Below are positions 27,412 through 42,151 of a stretch of 64,000 nucleotides of DNA, in pieces. The notes under the pieces were generated by a model. It saw only the letters and a program-made list of their open reading frames with translations. It made no database searches and was not told where the DNA came from. Each line of letters opens with the position of its first letter. Position 1 is the first letter of the stretch. The stretch covers positions 8,370,001 through 8,434,000 of the forward strand of contig NW_027488368.1 in the NCBI RefSeq assembly GCF_051014445.1, written 5' to 3'. The position numbers were made by a program, and so were the translations under genes. Source of the stretch: Colletes latitarsis (Eukaryota > Arthropoda > Insecta > Hymenoptera > Colletidae).

Positions 27412-29690
27412 CAGACCTAACCCAGACATAACCGGCGTTATCCCCTAAAATACTAATCGGAACCAGCTGTTATTGACTGTTTCAGTGTGGTACCACATTA
27501 CTACGTGATCCAAGTCAGAAAAAGCCCAGGATCTGGCCAACTAGTATGCGAGAAATGCGAAAGTATGAGCCAGATGAGGAGAAATCCTAGACCTAACCGA
27601 GACATAACCTGCGCTATCCTCTAAAATATTAATCTCAACCAGGTTTGATTTACTGTTTCGGAGTGGTACCGTATTACTACGTGATCCAAACCAGAAAAAT
27701 GCCAGGATCTGGCCAACAAGTACGCGAAAAATGCGAAAGTACGAGCCAGATCAGGGCAAATACCAGACCTAACCCAGACATAACCTGCGTTATCCTCTGA
27801 AATATTAATCGGAACCATGTTTAATTGACTGTTTCAGTGTGGTACCACATAACTGCCATGTCAAAGCCAGCAAAAGGCCACAATCTGGCCAACAAGTATG
27901 CGAAAAACGCGAAAGTATGAGCCAGATGATTGCTAATACCAGAACTAACCCAAACGTAACCAGCGTTATCCTCCAAACTATTAATCGGAACCAGCCTATA
28001 TTGACAGTTTCAGTGTGATACCACATAACTGCCATGTCAAAGCCAGAAAAAGGCCAGGATCTGGCCAACAAGTATGCGAAAAACGCGAAAGTATGAGCCA
28101 GATGATTGCTAATACCTGAACTAAGCCAAACGTAACCAGCGTTATCCTCCAAACTATTAATCGGAACCAGCCTATATTGACAGTTTCAGTGTGGTACCAC
28201 ATTACTGCGTGATCCAAACCAGAAGAAATCCAGGATCTGGCTAACTAGTATGCGAGAAATGCGAAAGTACGAGCCAGATGATTGCTAATACCAGAACTAA
28301 CCCAAACGTAACCAGCGTTATCCTCCAAACTATTAATCGGAACCAGCTTTCATTGACAGGGTGGTACCACATTACCACGTGATGCAAGTCAGAAAAAGCC
28401 CAGGATCTGGTCAACAAGTATGGGAAAAATGCGAAAGTACGAGCCAGATGAGGGCAAATACCAGACCTAACCGAGACATAGCCTGCGTTATACTCTAAAA
28501 TATTAATCGCAACCGGGATTAATTGACTGTTTCGGTGTGATGCTGCGTTACAACGTGATCCAAACCAGAAAAAGGCCAGGATCTGGCCAACAAGTATGCA
28601 AAAAATGCGAAAGTGCGAGCCAGATGAGGGCAAATACCAGACCTAACCGAGACATAACCTGCGCTATACTCTAAAATATCAATCGCAACCAGGTTTAACT
28701 GACAGTTTCAGTGTGGTTCCACATTACTGCCACGTCAAAGCCAGAAAAAGGCCAGGATCTGGCCAACAAGTATGCGAAAAATGCGAAAGTACGAGCCAGA
28801 TGAGGGCAAATACCAGACCTAACCCGGACATAAACCGGCGTTATCCTCTAAAATACTAATCGGAACCAGGTTTAATTGACTGTTTCAGTGTGGTACCACA
28901 TTACAACGCGGTCCAAGCCAGAAAAAGGCCAGGATCTGCCCAACAAGTATGCGTAAAATGCGAAAGTACGTGCCGGATGATTGCTAATACCAGACCAAAC
29001 CGAGACATAACCGGCGTTATCCTCTAAAATAAAAATCGCAAACAGGTTTAATTGACTGTTTCGGTGTGGTACCGAATTACTACGTGATCCATACCAGAAA
29101 AAGGCCAGGATCTGGCCAACAAGTATGCGAGGAATGCGAAAGTACGAGCCAGATGAGGTCAAATACCAGACCTAACCAAGACACAACCGGCGTTATCCCC
29201 TACAATACTAATCGGAACCAGATTTTATTGACTGTTTCAGTGTGGTACCACATTACTACGTGATCCAAACCAGAAAAAGCCCAGGATCTGGCCAACTAGT
29301 ATGCGAGAAATGCGAAAGTACGAGCCAGATGAGGGCAAATCCCAGAACTAACCGAGACATAACCTGCGCTATCCTCTAAAATATTAATCTCAACCAGGTT
29401 TAATTTACTGTTTCGGAGTGGTACCGTATTACTACGTGATCCAAACCAGAAATATCCCAGGATCTGGCCAACAATTATGCGAAAAATGCGAAAGTATGTG
29501 CCTGATGATTGCGAATACCAGAACTAACCCAAACATAACCAGCGTTATCCTCCAAAATATTAAACGCAACCAGGTTTAATTGACTGTTTCGGTGTGGAAC
29601 CACATTACGACGGGATGCAAACCACAAAAAACCCGAGATCTGGCCAACAAGTAAGCGAAAAATACCACAGTACAAGCCAGATGAGGGCAA
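27412..29690. repeat. Higher-order block, copy 2 (partner 24600-26880)
   Basis: This is the second copy of the 24.6-26.9 kb block. It contains one extra monomer near 28.0-28.2 kb with the GCCATGTCAAAGCCAG variant. Outside that monomer the copies differ by scattered single bases only. Confidence 0.78.
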
Positions 29691-29823
29691 ATACCAGACC
29701 TAACCCAGACATAACCGGCGATATCATCTAAAATATTAATCGCAACCAGGATTTATTGACTGTTTCGGTGTGGTGCTGCGCTACAACGTGATCGAAACCA
29801 GAAAAAGGCCAGGATCTGGCCAA

Positions 29824-30879
29824 CAAGCATGCGAAAAATGCGACAGTATGAGCCGGCTGATTGCTAATACCAGACCAAACCGAGACATAACCGGCGTTAT
29901 CCTCTAAAATATTAATCGCAAACAGGTTTAATGGACTGTTTCGGTGTGGTACCGCATTACTACGTGATCCATACCAGAAAAAGGCCAGGATCTGGCCAAC
30001 AAGTATGCAAAAAATGCGAAAGTTCGAGCCAGATGAGGGCAAATACCAGACCTAACCCAGACATAACCGGCGTTATCCCCTAAAATACTAATCGGAACCA
30101 GCTGTTATTGACTGTTTCAGTGTGGTACCACATTACTACGTGATCCAAGTCAGAAAAAGCCCAGGATCTGGCCAACTAGTATGCGAGAAATGCGAAAGTA
30201 CGAGCCAGATGAGGAGAAATCCTAGACCTAACCGAGACATAACCTGCGCTATCCTCTAAAATATTAATCTCAACCAGGTTTGATTTACTGTTTCGGAGTG
30301 GTACCGTATTACTACGTGATCCAAACCAGAAAAATGCCAGGATCTGGCCAACAAGCATGCGAAAAATGCGACAGTATGAGTCGGCTGATTGCTAATACCA
30401 GACCAAACTGAGACATAACCGGCGTTATCCTCTAAAATATTAATCGCAAACAGGTTTAATTGACTGTTTCGGTGTGGTACCGCATTACTACGTGATCCAT
30501 ACCAGAAAAAGGCCAGGATCTGGCCAACAAGTATGCAAAAAATGCGAAAGTTCGAGCCAGATGAGGCCAAATACCAGACCTAACCCAGACATAACCGGCG
30601 TTATCCCCTAAAATACTAATCGGAACCAGCTGTTATTGACTGTTTCAGTGTGGTACCACATTACTACGTGATCCAAGTCAGAAAAAGCCCAGGATCTGGC
30701 CAACTAGTATGCGAGAAATGCGAAAGTACGAGCCAGATGAGGAGAAATCCTAGACCTAACCGAGACATAACCTGCGCTATCCTCTAAAATATTAATCTCA
30801 ACCAGGTTTGATTTACTGTTTCGGAGTGGTACCGTATTACTACGTGATCCAAACCAGAAAAATGCCAGGATCTGGCCAA
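29824..30879. repeat. Tandem duplication of a three-monomer (528-bp) unit
   Basis: Positions 29824-30351 and 30352-30879 are adjacent and nearly identical. Both start at AACAAGCATGCG and share GCTGATTGCTAATACC and GAGGAGAAATCCTAGACC. I noticed about four substitutions in the part I compared, for example AGCCGG against AGTCGG and ACCGAG against ACTGAG. This is the clearest simple tandem duplication in the window and looks recent. Confidence 0.82.
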
Positions 30880-33800
30880 CAAGTACGCGAAAAATGCGAA
30901 AGTATGAGCCAGATCAGGGCAAATACCAGACCTAACCCAGACATAACCTGCGTTATCCTCTGAAATATTAATCGGAACCATGTTTAATTGACTGTTTCAG
31001 TGTGGTACCACATAACTGCCATGTCAAAGCCAGAAAAAGGCTAGGATCTGGCCAACTAGTATGCGAGAAATGCGAAATATGAGCCAGATGATTGCAAATA
31101 CCAGAACTAACCCAGACATAACCAGCATTATCCTCTAAAATACTAATCGGAACCAGCTTTCATTGACAGGGTGGTACCACATTACCACGTGATGCAAGTC
31201 AGAAAAAGCCCAGGATCTGGTCAACAAGTATGCGAAAAATGCGAAAGTACGAGCCAGATGAGGGCAAATACCAGACCTAAACGAGACATAACCTGCGTTA
31301 TACTCTAAAATATTAATCGCAACCGGGATTAATTGACTGTTTCGGTGTGGTGCCGCGTTACAACGTGATCCAAACCAGAAAAAGGCCAGGATCTGGCCAA
31401 CAAGTATGCAAAAAATGCGAAAGTGCGAGCCAGATGAGGGCAAATACCAGACCTAACCGAGACATAACCTGCGCTATACTCTAAAATATTAATCGCAACC
31501 AGGTTTAACTGACAGTTTCAGTGTGGTTCCACATTACTGCCACGTCAAAGCCAGAAAAAGGCCAGGATCTGGCCAACAAGTATGCGAAAAATGCGATAGT
31601 ACGAGCCAGATGAGGGCAAAGACCAGACCTAACCCGGACATAAACCGGCGTTATCCTCTAAAATACTAATCGGAACCAGGTTTAATTGACTGTTTCAGTG
31701 TGGTACCACATTACTGCCATGTCAAAGCCAGAAAAAGGCCAGGATCTGGCCAACAAGTATGCGAAAACCGCGAAAGTATGAGCCAGATGATTGCTAATAC
31801 CAGAACTATCCCAAACGTAACCAGCGTTATCCTCCAAACTAATAATCGGAACCAGCCTATATTGACCATTTCAGTGTGGTACCACATTACTACGTGATCT
31901 AAACCATAAAAAGTTCAGGATCTGGCCAACAAGTATGCGAAAAGCGCGAAAGTTTGAGCCAGATGATTGCAAATACCAGAACTAACCCAGTCATAACCTG
32001 CGTTACCCTCTAAAATACTAATCGGAACCAGCTTTTATTGACAGTGTGGTACCACATTACTACGTGGTCCAAGCCAGAAAAAGGCCAGGATCTGGCCAAC
32101 AAGTATGCGAAAAACGCGAAAGTACGAGCCAGATGAGGGCAAATACCAGACCTAACCCGGACATAACCGGCGTTATCCTCTAAAACATTAATCGGAACCA
32201 GGTTTAATTGGCTGCTTCAGTGTGGTACCACATTACTACGTGGTCCAAGCCAGGAAAAGGCCAGGATCTGGCCAACAAGTATGCGAAAAACGCGAAAGTA
32301 CGAGCCAGATGAGGGTAAATACCCGACCTAACCCAGACATAACCGACGTTATCCTCTAAAATATTAATGGCAACCTGGGTTTATTGACTGTTTCGGTGTG
32401 GTGCCGCGTGTCAACGTGATCCAAACCAGAAAAAGGCCATGATCTGGCCGACATGTATGCGAAAAATGCGAAAGTACAAGCCAGATGAGGGCAAATACCA
32501 GACCTAACCCAGACATAACCGGCGTTATCCTCTAAAATATTAATGGCAACCTGGATTTATTGACTGTTTCGGTGTGGTGCCGCGTGTCAACGTGATCCAA
32601 ACCAGAAAAACGCAATGATCTGGCCGACATGTATGCGAAAAATGCGAAAGTACAAGCCAGATAAGGGCAAATACCAGACCTAACCCGGACATAACCGGCG
32701 TTATCCTCTAAAATATTAATCGGAACCAGGTTTAATTGACTGTTCCGGTGTGGTACCACATTACTACGTGGTCAAAGCCAGAAAAAGGCCAGGAACTGGC
32801 CAATAAGTATGCGAAAAATGCGAAATGACGGGCCAGATGGGGGCAAGTCCCAGACCTAACCGAGATATAACCGGCGTTATCCACTAGAATATTAATCGGA
32901 ACCAGGTTTAATTGTCTGTTCCGGTGTGGTACTACATTACTACGTGGTCAAAGCCAGAAAAAGGCCAGGAACTGGCCAATAAGTTTGCGAAAAATGCGAA
33001 ATGACGAGCCAGATGAGGGCAAATCCCAGACCTAACCGAGATATAAGCGGCGTTATCCACTAAAATATTAATCGGAACCAGGTTTAATTGACTGTTCCGG
33101 TGTGGTACCACATTACTACGGGATCCAAACCAGAAAAAGCCCAGGCTCTGGCCAACAAGTATGCGAAAAATGCGGAAGTACGAGCCAGATGAGTGCAAAT
33201 ACCAGAACTAACCCAGACATAACCAGCGTTATCCTCTAAAATATTAATCGGTGCCAGGTTTAATTGACTGTTTCAGTGTGGTACCACATTACTACGTGGT
33301 CAAAGCCAGAAAAAGGCCAGGATCTGGCCAACAAGTATGTGAAAAATGCGAAAGTACGAGCCAGATGTGGGCAAATACCAGACCTAACCCGGACATAACC
33401 GGCGCTATCCTCTAAAATATTAATCGGAACCAGGTTTAATTGGCTGCTTCAGTGTGGTACCACATTACTACGTGGTCCAAGCCAGAAAAAGGCCAGGATC
33501 TGCCCAACAAGCATGCGAAAAATGCGAAAGTATGAGCCAGATGATTGCTAATACCAGACCAAACCGAGACATAACCGGCGTTATCCTCTAAAATATTAAT
33601 CGCAAACAGGTTTAATTGACTGTTTCGGTGTGGCACCGCATTACTACGTGATCCATACCAGAAAAAGGCCAGGATCTGGCCAACAAGTATGCAAAAAATG
33701 CGAAAGTTCGAGCCAGATGAGGGCAAATACCAGACCTAACCCAGACATAACCGGCGTTGTCCCCTAAAATACTAATCGGAACCAGCTGTTATTGACAGTG

Positions 33801-35640
33801 TGGTACCACATTACTACGTGGACCAAGCCAGAAAAAGGCCATGATCTGGCCAACAAGTATGCGAAAAACGCGAAAGTATGAGCCAGATGAGGGCAAATAC
33901 CAGACCTAACCCAGACATAACCGGCGTTATCCTCTAAAATATTAATGGCAACCAGGATTTATTGACAGTTTCGGTGTGGTGCCGCGTGTCAACGTGATCC
34001 AAACCAGAAAAAACACAGGATCTGCCCAACAAGTATGCGAGAAGCGCAAAAGTTTGAGCCAGATGATTGCAAATACCAGAACTAACCCAGACATAACCAG
34101 CGTTATCCTCTAAAATACTAATCGGAACCAGCTTTTATTGACAGTGTGGTACCACATTACTACGTGGGCCAAGCCAGAAAAAGGACAGGATCTGGCCAAC
34201 AAGTATGCGAAAAATGCAAAAGTACGAGCCAGATGAGGGCAAATACCAGACGTAACCCAGACATAACCGGCGATATCCTCCAAAATATTAATGGCAACCA
34301 GGATTTATTGACTGTTTCGGTGTGGTGCCGCGTTACAACGTGATCCAAACCAGAGAAGGGCCAGGAACAGGCCAACAAGTATACGAAAAATGCGAAAGTA
34401 TGAGCCAGATGATTGCTAATACCAGACCAAACCGAGACATAACCGGCGTTATCCTCTAAAATATTAATCACAAACAGGTTTAATTGACTGTTTCGGTGTG
34501 GTACCACATTACTACGTGGTCCAAGCCAGAAAAAGGCCAGGATCTGGCCAACAAGTATGCGAAAAACGCGAAAGTATGTGCCAGATGAGGGCTAATCCCA
34601 GACCTAACCGAGACATAACCGGCGTTATCATCTAAAATATTAATCACAAACAGGTTTAATTGACTGTTTCGGTGTGGTACCGCATTACTACGTGATCCAT
34701 ACCAGAAAAAGCCCAGGATCTGGCCAACTAGTATGCGAGAAATGCGAAAGTACGAGCCAGATGAGGAGAAATCCTAGACCTAACCGATAGATAACCTGCG
34801 CTATCCTCTAAAATATTAATCGCAACCAGGTTTAATTTACTGTTTCGGAGTGGTAAAATATTACTACGTGATCCAAACCAGAAAAAGGCCAGGATCTGGC
34901 CAACAAGTACGCGAAAGATGCGAAAGCACGAGCCAGATGAGGGCATATACCAGACCTAACCGAGACATAACCTGCGCTATCCTCTAAAATATTAATCGCA
35001 ACCAGATTTAAGTGTACTTTTTCGGAGTGGTACCGTATTACTACGTGATCCAAACCAGAGAAGGGCCAGGATCTGGCCAACAAGTATGCGAAAAATGCGA
35101 AAGTACGAGCCAGATGAGGGCAAATACCCGACCTAACCGAGACATAACCTGCGTTATCCTCTAAAATATTAATCGGAGCCAGGTTTAATTGACTGTTTCA
35201 GTGTGGTACCACATTACTGCCATGTCAAAGCCAGAAAAAGGCCAGGATCTGGCCAACAAGTATGCGAAAAATGCGAAAGTATGAGCCAGATGATTGCTAA
35301 TACCAGAACTAACCCAAACGTAACCAGCGTTATCCTCCAAACTATTAATCGGAACCAGCCTATATTGACCGTTTCAGTGTGGTACCACATTACTACGTGA
35401 TCCAAACCAGAAAAAACCCAGGATCTGGCCTACTAGTATGCGAGAAATGCGAAAGTACGAGCCAGATGAGGGCATATACCAGACCTAACCGAGACATAAC
35501 CTGCGCTATCCTCTAAAATATTAATCGCAACCAGATTTAAGTGTACTTTTTCGGAGTGGTACCGTATTACTACGTGATCCAAACCAGAAAAAGGCCAGGA
35601 TCTGGCCAACAAGTACGCGAAAAATGCGAAAGTACGAGCC

Positions 35641-38470
35641 AGATGTGCGCAATTACCAGACCTAACCCAGACATAGCCGGCGTTATCCTCTAAAATATTA
35701 ATGGCAACCAGGATTTATTGACTGTTTCGGTGTGGCGCCGCGTGTCAACGTGATCCAAACCAGAAAAAGGCCAGGATCTGGCCAACAAGTATGCGAAAAA
35801 TGCGAAAGTACGAGCCAGATGAGGGCAAATACCAGACCTAACCGAGACATAACCTGCGTTATCCTCTAAGATATTAATCGGAAACAGGTTTAATTGACTG
35901 TTTCAGTGTGGTTCCACATTACTGCCATGTCAAAGCCAGAAAAAGGCCAGGATCTGGCCAACAAGTATGCGAAAAACGCGAAAGTACGCGCCAGATGAGG
36001 GCATATCCCAGACCTAACCGAGACATAACCGGCGTTATCCTCTCAAATATTAATCGCAACCAGGTTTAATTGACTGTTTCTGTTATGGTACCGCATTACT
36101 ACGTGGTCCAAGCCAGAAATAGGCCAGGATCTGGCCAAAAAGTATGCGAAAATTGCGAAAGTACGAGCCAGATGATTGCAAATCCCAGACCCAACCGAGA
36201 CATAACCGGCGTTATCCTCTAAAATATTAAACGCAACCAGGTTTGGTTGACTGTTTCGGTGTGGTACCGCATTACTACGTGGTCCAAGCCAGAAAAAGGC
36301 CAGGATCTGAACAACAAGTATGCGAAAAGTGCGAGAGCACGAGCCAGATGATGGGAAATCCCAGAACTAACCGAGACATAACCGGCGTTATCCTCCAAAA
36401 TATTAATCGCAACCAGCTTTAATTGACTGTTTCAGTGTGGTACCGCATTACTACGGGATCCAAACCAGAAAAAAACCCAGGACCTGGCCAACAAGTATGC
36501 GAAAAACGCGAAAGTATGAGCCAGATGATTGCAAATACCAGAACTAACCCAGGCATAACCAGCGTTATCCTCTAAATTACTAAGTGGAACCAGCTTCTAT
36601 AGACTGTTTCAATGTGGTACCACATTACTACGTGATCCAAGCCAGAAGAGGGCCAGGATCTGGCCAACAAGTATGCAAAAAACGCGAAAGTACGAGCCAG
36701 ATGAGGGCAAATACCAGACCTAACCCAGACATAACCGGCGTTATCCTCTAAAGTATTATTCGAAACCAGGTTTAATTGACTGTTTCAGTGTGGTACCACA
36801 TTACTACGTGGTCCAAGCCAGGAAAAGCCCAGGATCTGGCCATCAAGTATGCGAAAAACGCGAAAGTATGAGCCAGATGGTTGCAAATACCAGACGTAAC
36901 CCAGACATAACCGGCGTTATCCTCTAAAGTATTATTCGAAACCAGGTTTAATTGACTGTTTCAGTGTGGTACCACATTACTACGTGGTCCAAGCGAGGAA
37001 AAGCCCAGGATCTGGCCAACAAGTATGCGAGAAACGCGAAAGTATGAGCCATATGATTGCAAATACCAGAACTAACCCAGGCATAACCAGCGTTATCCTC
37101 TAAATTACTATGTGGAACCAGCTTCTATTGACTGTTTCAATGTGGTACCACATTACTACGTGATCCAAACCAGAAAAAACCCAGGATCTGGCCAACAACT
37201 ACGCGAAAAACGCGAAAGTACGAGCCAGATGAGGGCAAATCCCAGACCTAACCCAGACATAACCGGCGTTATCCTCTAAAATATTAATCGGAACCAGCTT
37301 TTATTGACTGTTTCAGTGTGGTACCACATTACCACGTTATCCAAACCAGAAAAAACACAGGATCTGCCCAACAAGTATGCGAAAAACGCGTAAGTATGAG
37401 TCAGATGATTGAAAATAACAGAACTAACCCAGACATAACCAGCGTTATCCTCTAAAATACTAATCGGAACCAGCTTTTATTGACAGTGTGGTACCACATT
37501 ACTACGTGATCCAAGCCAGAAAAAGCCCAGGATCTGGCCAGCAAATATTTGCGAAAAGTGCGAAAGTACGAGCTAGATGAGGGCAAATCCCAGACCTAAC
37601 CGAGACATAACCGGCGTTATCCTCTAAAATACATATCGGAACCAGCTTCTATTGACTGTTTCAGTGTGGTACCACATTGCTACGGGATCCAAACCAGAAA
37701 AAACTCAGGATCTGGCCAACAAGTATGCGAAAAACGCGGAAGTACGAGCCAGATGAGGGCAAAAACCAGACCTAACCGAGACATTACCGGCGTTATCCTC
37801 TAAAATATTAATCGCAACCAGGTTTAATTGACTGTTTCGGTGTGGTACCGCATTGCTACGTGATCCGAACCAGAAAAAGGCCAGGATCTGGCCAACAAGA
37901 ATGCGAAAAATGCGAAAGTACGAGCCAGATGTGGACAAATCCCAGACCTACCCGAGACATAACCGGCGTTAGCCTCTAAAGTATTAATCGCATCCAGGTT
38001 TATTTGTCTGTTCCAGTGTGGTACCACATTACTACCTGATCCAAACCAGGAAAAGCCCAGGATCAGGCCAACAAGTATGCGAAAAACGCGAAAGTATGAG
38101 CCAGATGATTGCAAATGCCAGGACTAACCCAGGCATAATCAGCGTTATCCTCTAAATTACTAAGCGGAACCAGCTTCTATTGACTGTTTCAATGTGGTAC
38201 CACATTACTACGTGATCCAAACCAGAAAAGGGCCAGGATCTGGCCAACAAGTATGCGAAAAACGCGAAAGTATGAGCCAGGTGATTGCAAATACCAGAAC
38301 TATCCCAGACATAACCAGCGTTATCCTCTAAAATATTATTCGCAACAAGGTTTAATTGACTGTTTCGGTGTGGTACCACATTACTACGTGGTCCAAGCCA
38401 GAAAAAGGCCAGGATCTGGTCAACAAGTATGCGAAAAATGCGAAAGTACGAGCCAGATGAGGGCAAATCC
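35641..38470. repeat. Higher-order repeat, copy A of the 35.6-45 kb set
   Basis: This begins at a GATGTGCGCAATTACC marker at 35642. The marker recurs near 39336 (offset 3694, about 21 monomers) and 42153 (offset 6511). Copies A and C stay in register at 6511 bp over about 2.8 kb. Diagnostic variants are TTTCTGTTATGG (about 36078), CAAATATTTGCG (about 37543), and the 37705-37938 anchor, which recurs at 41402 and 44216. Confidence 0.82.
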
Positions 38471-39334
38471 CAGAACTAACCGAGATATATCCGGCGTTAT
38501 CCTCTAAAATATTAATCGGAACTAGAATTAATTGACTGTTTCAGTGTGGTACCACTTTACTGCGAGGTCGAAGCCAGAAGAAGGCCAGGATCTGGCTTAC
38601 AAGTATGCGAAAAATGCGAAAGTACGAGCCAGATGTGGACAAATCCCAGACCTACCCGAGACATAACCGGCGTTATCCTCTAAAATATTAATCGCAACCA
38701 GGCTTAATTGTCTGTTTCATTGTGGTACCACATTACTACGTGGTCCAAGCCGGAAAAAGCCCAGGATCTGGCCAACAAGTATGCGAAAAACGCGAAAGTA
38801 TGTGCCAGATGATTGCAAATACCAAAACTATCCCAGACATAACCAGCGTTATCCTCTAAAATATTATTCGCAACAAGGTTTAATTGACTGTTTCCGTGTG
38901 GTACCACATTACTACGTGATCCAAACCAGAAAAAGCCCAGGATCTGGCCAACAATTATGCGAAAAACTCGAAGGTATGTGCCAGATGATTGCAAATACCA
39001 AAACTATCCCAGACATAACCAGCGTTAGCCTCTAAAATATTATTCGCAACAAGGTTTAATTGACTGTTTCGGTGTGGTACCACATTACTACGTGGTCCAA
39101 GCCAGAAAAAGGCCAGGATCTGGCCAACAAGTATGCGAAAAACGCAAAAGTACGAGCCAGATGATGGCAAATACCCGACCGAACCGAGACATAACTTGCG
39201 TTATCCTCTAAAATATTAATCGGAACCAGGTTTAATTGACTGTTTCAGTGTGGTACCACATTACTGCCATGTCAAAGCCAGAAAAATGCCAGGATCTGGC
39301 CAACAAGTATGCGAAAAACGCAAAAGTACGAGCC

Positions 39335-41990
39335 AGATGTGCGCAATTACCAGACCTAACCCAGACATAGCCGGCGTTATCCTCTAAAATATTAATGGCA
39401 ACCAGGATTTATTGACTGTTTCGGTGTGGCGCCGCGTGTCAACATGATCCAAACCAGAAAAAGGCCAGGATCTGGCCAACAAGTATGCGAAAAATGCGAA
39501 AGTACGAGCCAGATGAGGGCAAATACCAGACCTAACCGAGACATAACCTGCGTTATCCTCTAAAATATTAATCGGAACCAGGTTTAATTGACTGTTTCAG
39601 TGTGGTTCCACATTACTGCCATGTCAAAGCCAGAAAAAGGCCAGGATCTGGCCAACAGGTATGCGAAAAACGCGAAAGTACGCGCCAGATGAGGGCATAT
39701 CCCAGACCTAACCGAGACATAACCGGCGTTATCCTCTCAAATATTAATCGCAACCAGGTTTAATTGACTGTTTCTGTTATGGCACCGCATTACTACGTGG
39801 TCCAAGCCAGAAATAGGCCAGGATCTGGCCAAAAAGTATGCGAAAATTGCGAAAGTACGAGCCAGATGATTGCAAATCCCAGACCCAACCGAGACATAAC
39901 CGGCGTTATCCTCTAAAATATTAAACGCAACCTGGTTTGGTTGACTGTTTCGGTGTGGTACCGCATTACTACGTGGTCCAAGCCAGAAAAAAGGCCAGGA
40001 TCTGAACAACAAGTTTGCGAAAAGTGCGAGAGCACGAGCCAGATGATGGGAAATCCCAGAACTAACCGAGACATAACCGGCGTTATCCTCCAAAATATTA
40101 ATCGCAACCAGCTTTAATTGACTGTTTCGGTGTGGTATCGCATTACCACGGGATCCAAACCAGAAAAAAACCCAGGACCTGGCCAACAAGTATGCGAAAA
40201 ACGCGAAAGTACGAGCCAGATGATTGCTAATACCAGAACTAACCCAAACGTAACCAGCGTTATCCTCTAAATTACTAAGTGGAACCAGCTTCTATTGACT
40301 GTTTCAATGTGGTACCACATTACTACGTGATCCAAACCAGAAAAGCGCCAGTATCTGGCCAACAAGTATGCAAAAAACGCGAAAGTATGTGCCTGATGAT
40401 AGCAAATACCAGAACTCACCCAGACATAACCAGCGTTATCCTCTAAAATACTTATCGGAACCAGCTTCTATTGACTGTTTCAGTGTGGTACCACATTACT
40501 ACGGGATCCAAACCAGAAAAAACCCAGGATCTGGCCAACAACTACGCGAAAAACGCGAAAGTACGAGCCAGATGAGGGCAAATCCCAGACCTAACCCAGA
40601 CATAACCGGCGTTATCCTCCAAAATAGTAATCGCAACAAGGTTTAATTGACTGTTTCGGTGTGGTACCGCGTTACTACGTGATCCAAACCAGAAAAAGGC
40701 CAGGATCTGGCCAACAAATATTTGCGAAAAGTGCGAAAGTACGAGCCAGATGAGGGCAAATACCAGACCTAACCGAGACATAACCGGCGTTATCATCTAA
40801 AATATTAACCGCAACCAGGTTTAATTGTGTGTTTCAGTGTGGTACCACATTACTACGTGATCCAAACCAGAAAAAGCCCAGGATCTGGCCAACAAGTATG
40901 CGAGAAATGCGAAAGTACGAGCCAGATGAGGGCAAATCCCAGACCTAACCGCGACATAACCGGCGTTATCCTCTAAAATATTAATCGGAACCAGCTTTTA
41001 TTGACTGTTTCAGTGTGGTACCACATTACCACGTTATCCAAACCAGAAAAAACACAGGATCTGCCCAACAAGTATGCGAAAAACGCGTAAGTATGAGTCA
41101 GATGATTGAAAATAACAGAACTAACCCAGACATAACCAGCGTTATCCTCTAAAATACTAATCGGAACCAGCTTTTATTGACAGTGTGGTACCACGTTACT
41201 ACGTGATCCAAGCCAGAAAAAGCCCAGGATCTGGCCAGCAAATATTTGCGAAAAGTGCGAAAGTACGAGTTAGATGAGGGCAAATCCCAGACCTAACCGA
41301 GACATAACCGGCGTTATCCTCTAAAATACATATCGGAACCAGCTTCTATTGACTGTTTCAGTGTGGTACCACATTGCTACGGGATCCAAACCAGAAAAAA
41401 CTCAGGATCTGGCCAACAAGTATGCGAAAAACGCGGAAGTACGAGCCAGATGAGGGCAAAAACCAGACCTAACCGACACATTACCGGCGTTATCCTCTAA
41501 AATATTAATCGCAACCAGGTTTAATTGACTGTATCGGTGTGGTACCGCATTGCTACGTGATCCGAACCAGAAAAAGGCCAGGATCTGGCCAACAAGAATG
41601 CGAAAAATGCGAAAGTACGAGCCAGATGTGGACAAATCCCAGACCTACCCGAGACATAACCGGCGTTAGCCTCTAAAGTATTAATCGCATCCAGGTTTAT
41701 TTGTCTGTTCCAGTGTGGTACCACATTACTACCTGATCCAAACCAGGAAAAGCCCAGGATCTGGCCAACAAGTATGCGAAAAACGCGAAAGTATGAGCCA
41801 GATGATTGCAAATGCCAGAACTAACCCAGGCATAATCAGCGTTATCCTCTAAATTACTAAGCGGAACCAGCTTCTATTGACTGTTTCAATGTGGTACCAC
41901 ATTACTACGTGATCCAAACCAGAAAAGGGCCAGGATCTGGCCAACAAGTATGCGAAAAACGCGAAAGTATGTGCCTGATGATAGCAAATA
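39335..41990. repeat. Higher-order repeat, copy B of the 35.6-45 kb set
   Basis: This matches copy A at 3694 bp on its left and 3697 bp on its right. The middle, roughly 40.2-41.0 kb, has a different series of monomers from A and C, so B is a rearranged version. Its left part matches copy C at an offset of 2817 bp (16 monomers). Confidence 0.78.
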
Positions 41991-42151
41991 CCAGAACTAA
42001 CCCAGACATAACCAGCGTTATCCTCTAAAATACTTATCGGAACCAGGTTTAATTGTGTGTTTCAGTGTGGTACCACATTACTACGTGATCCAAACCAGAA
42101 AAAGCCCAGGATCTGGCCAACAAGTATGCGAGAAATGCGAAAGTACGAGCC

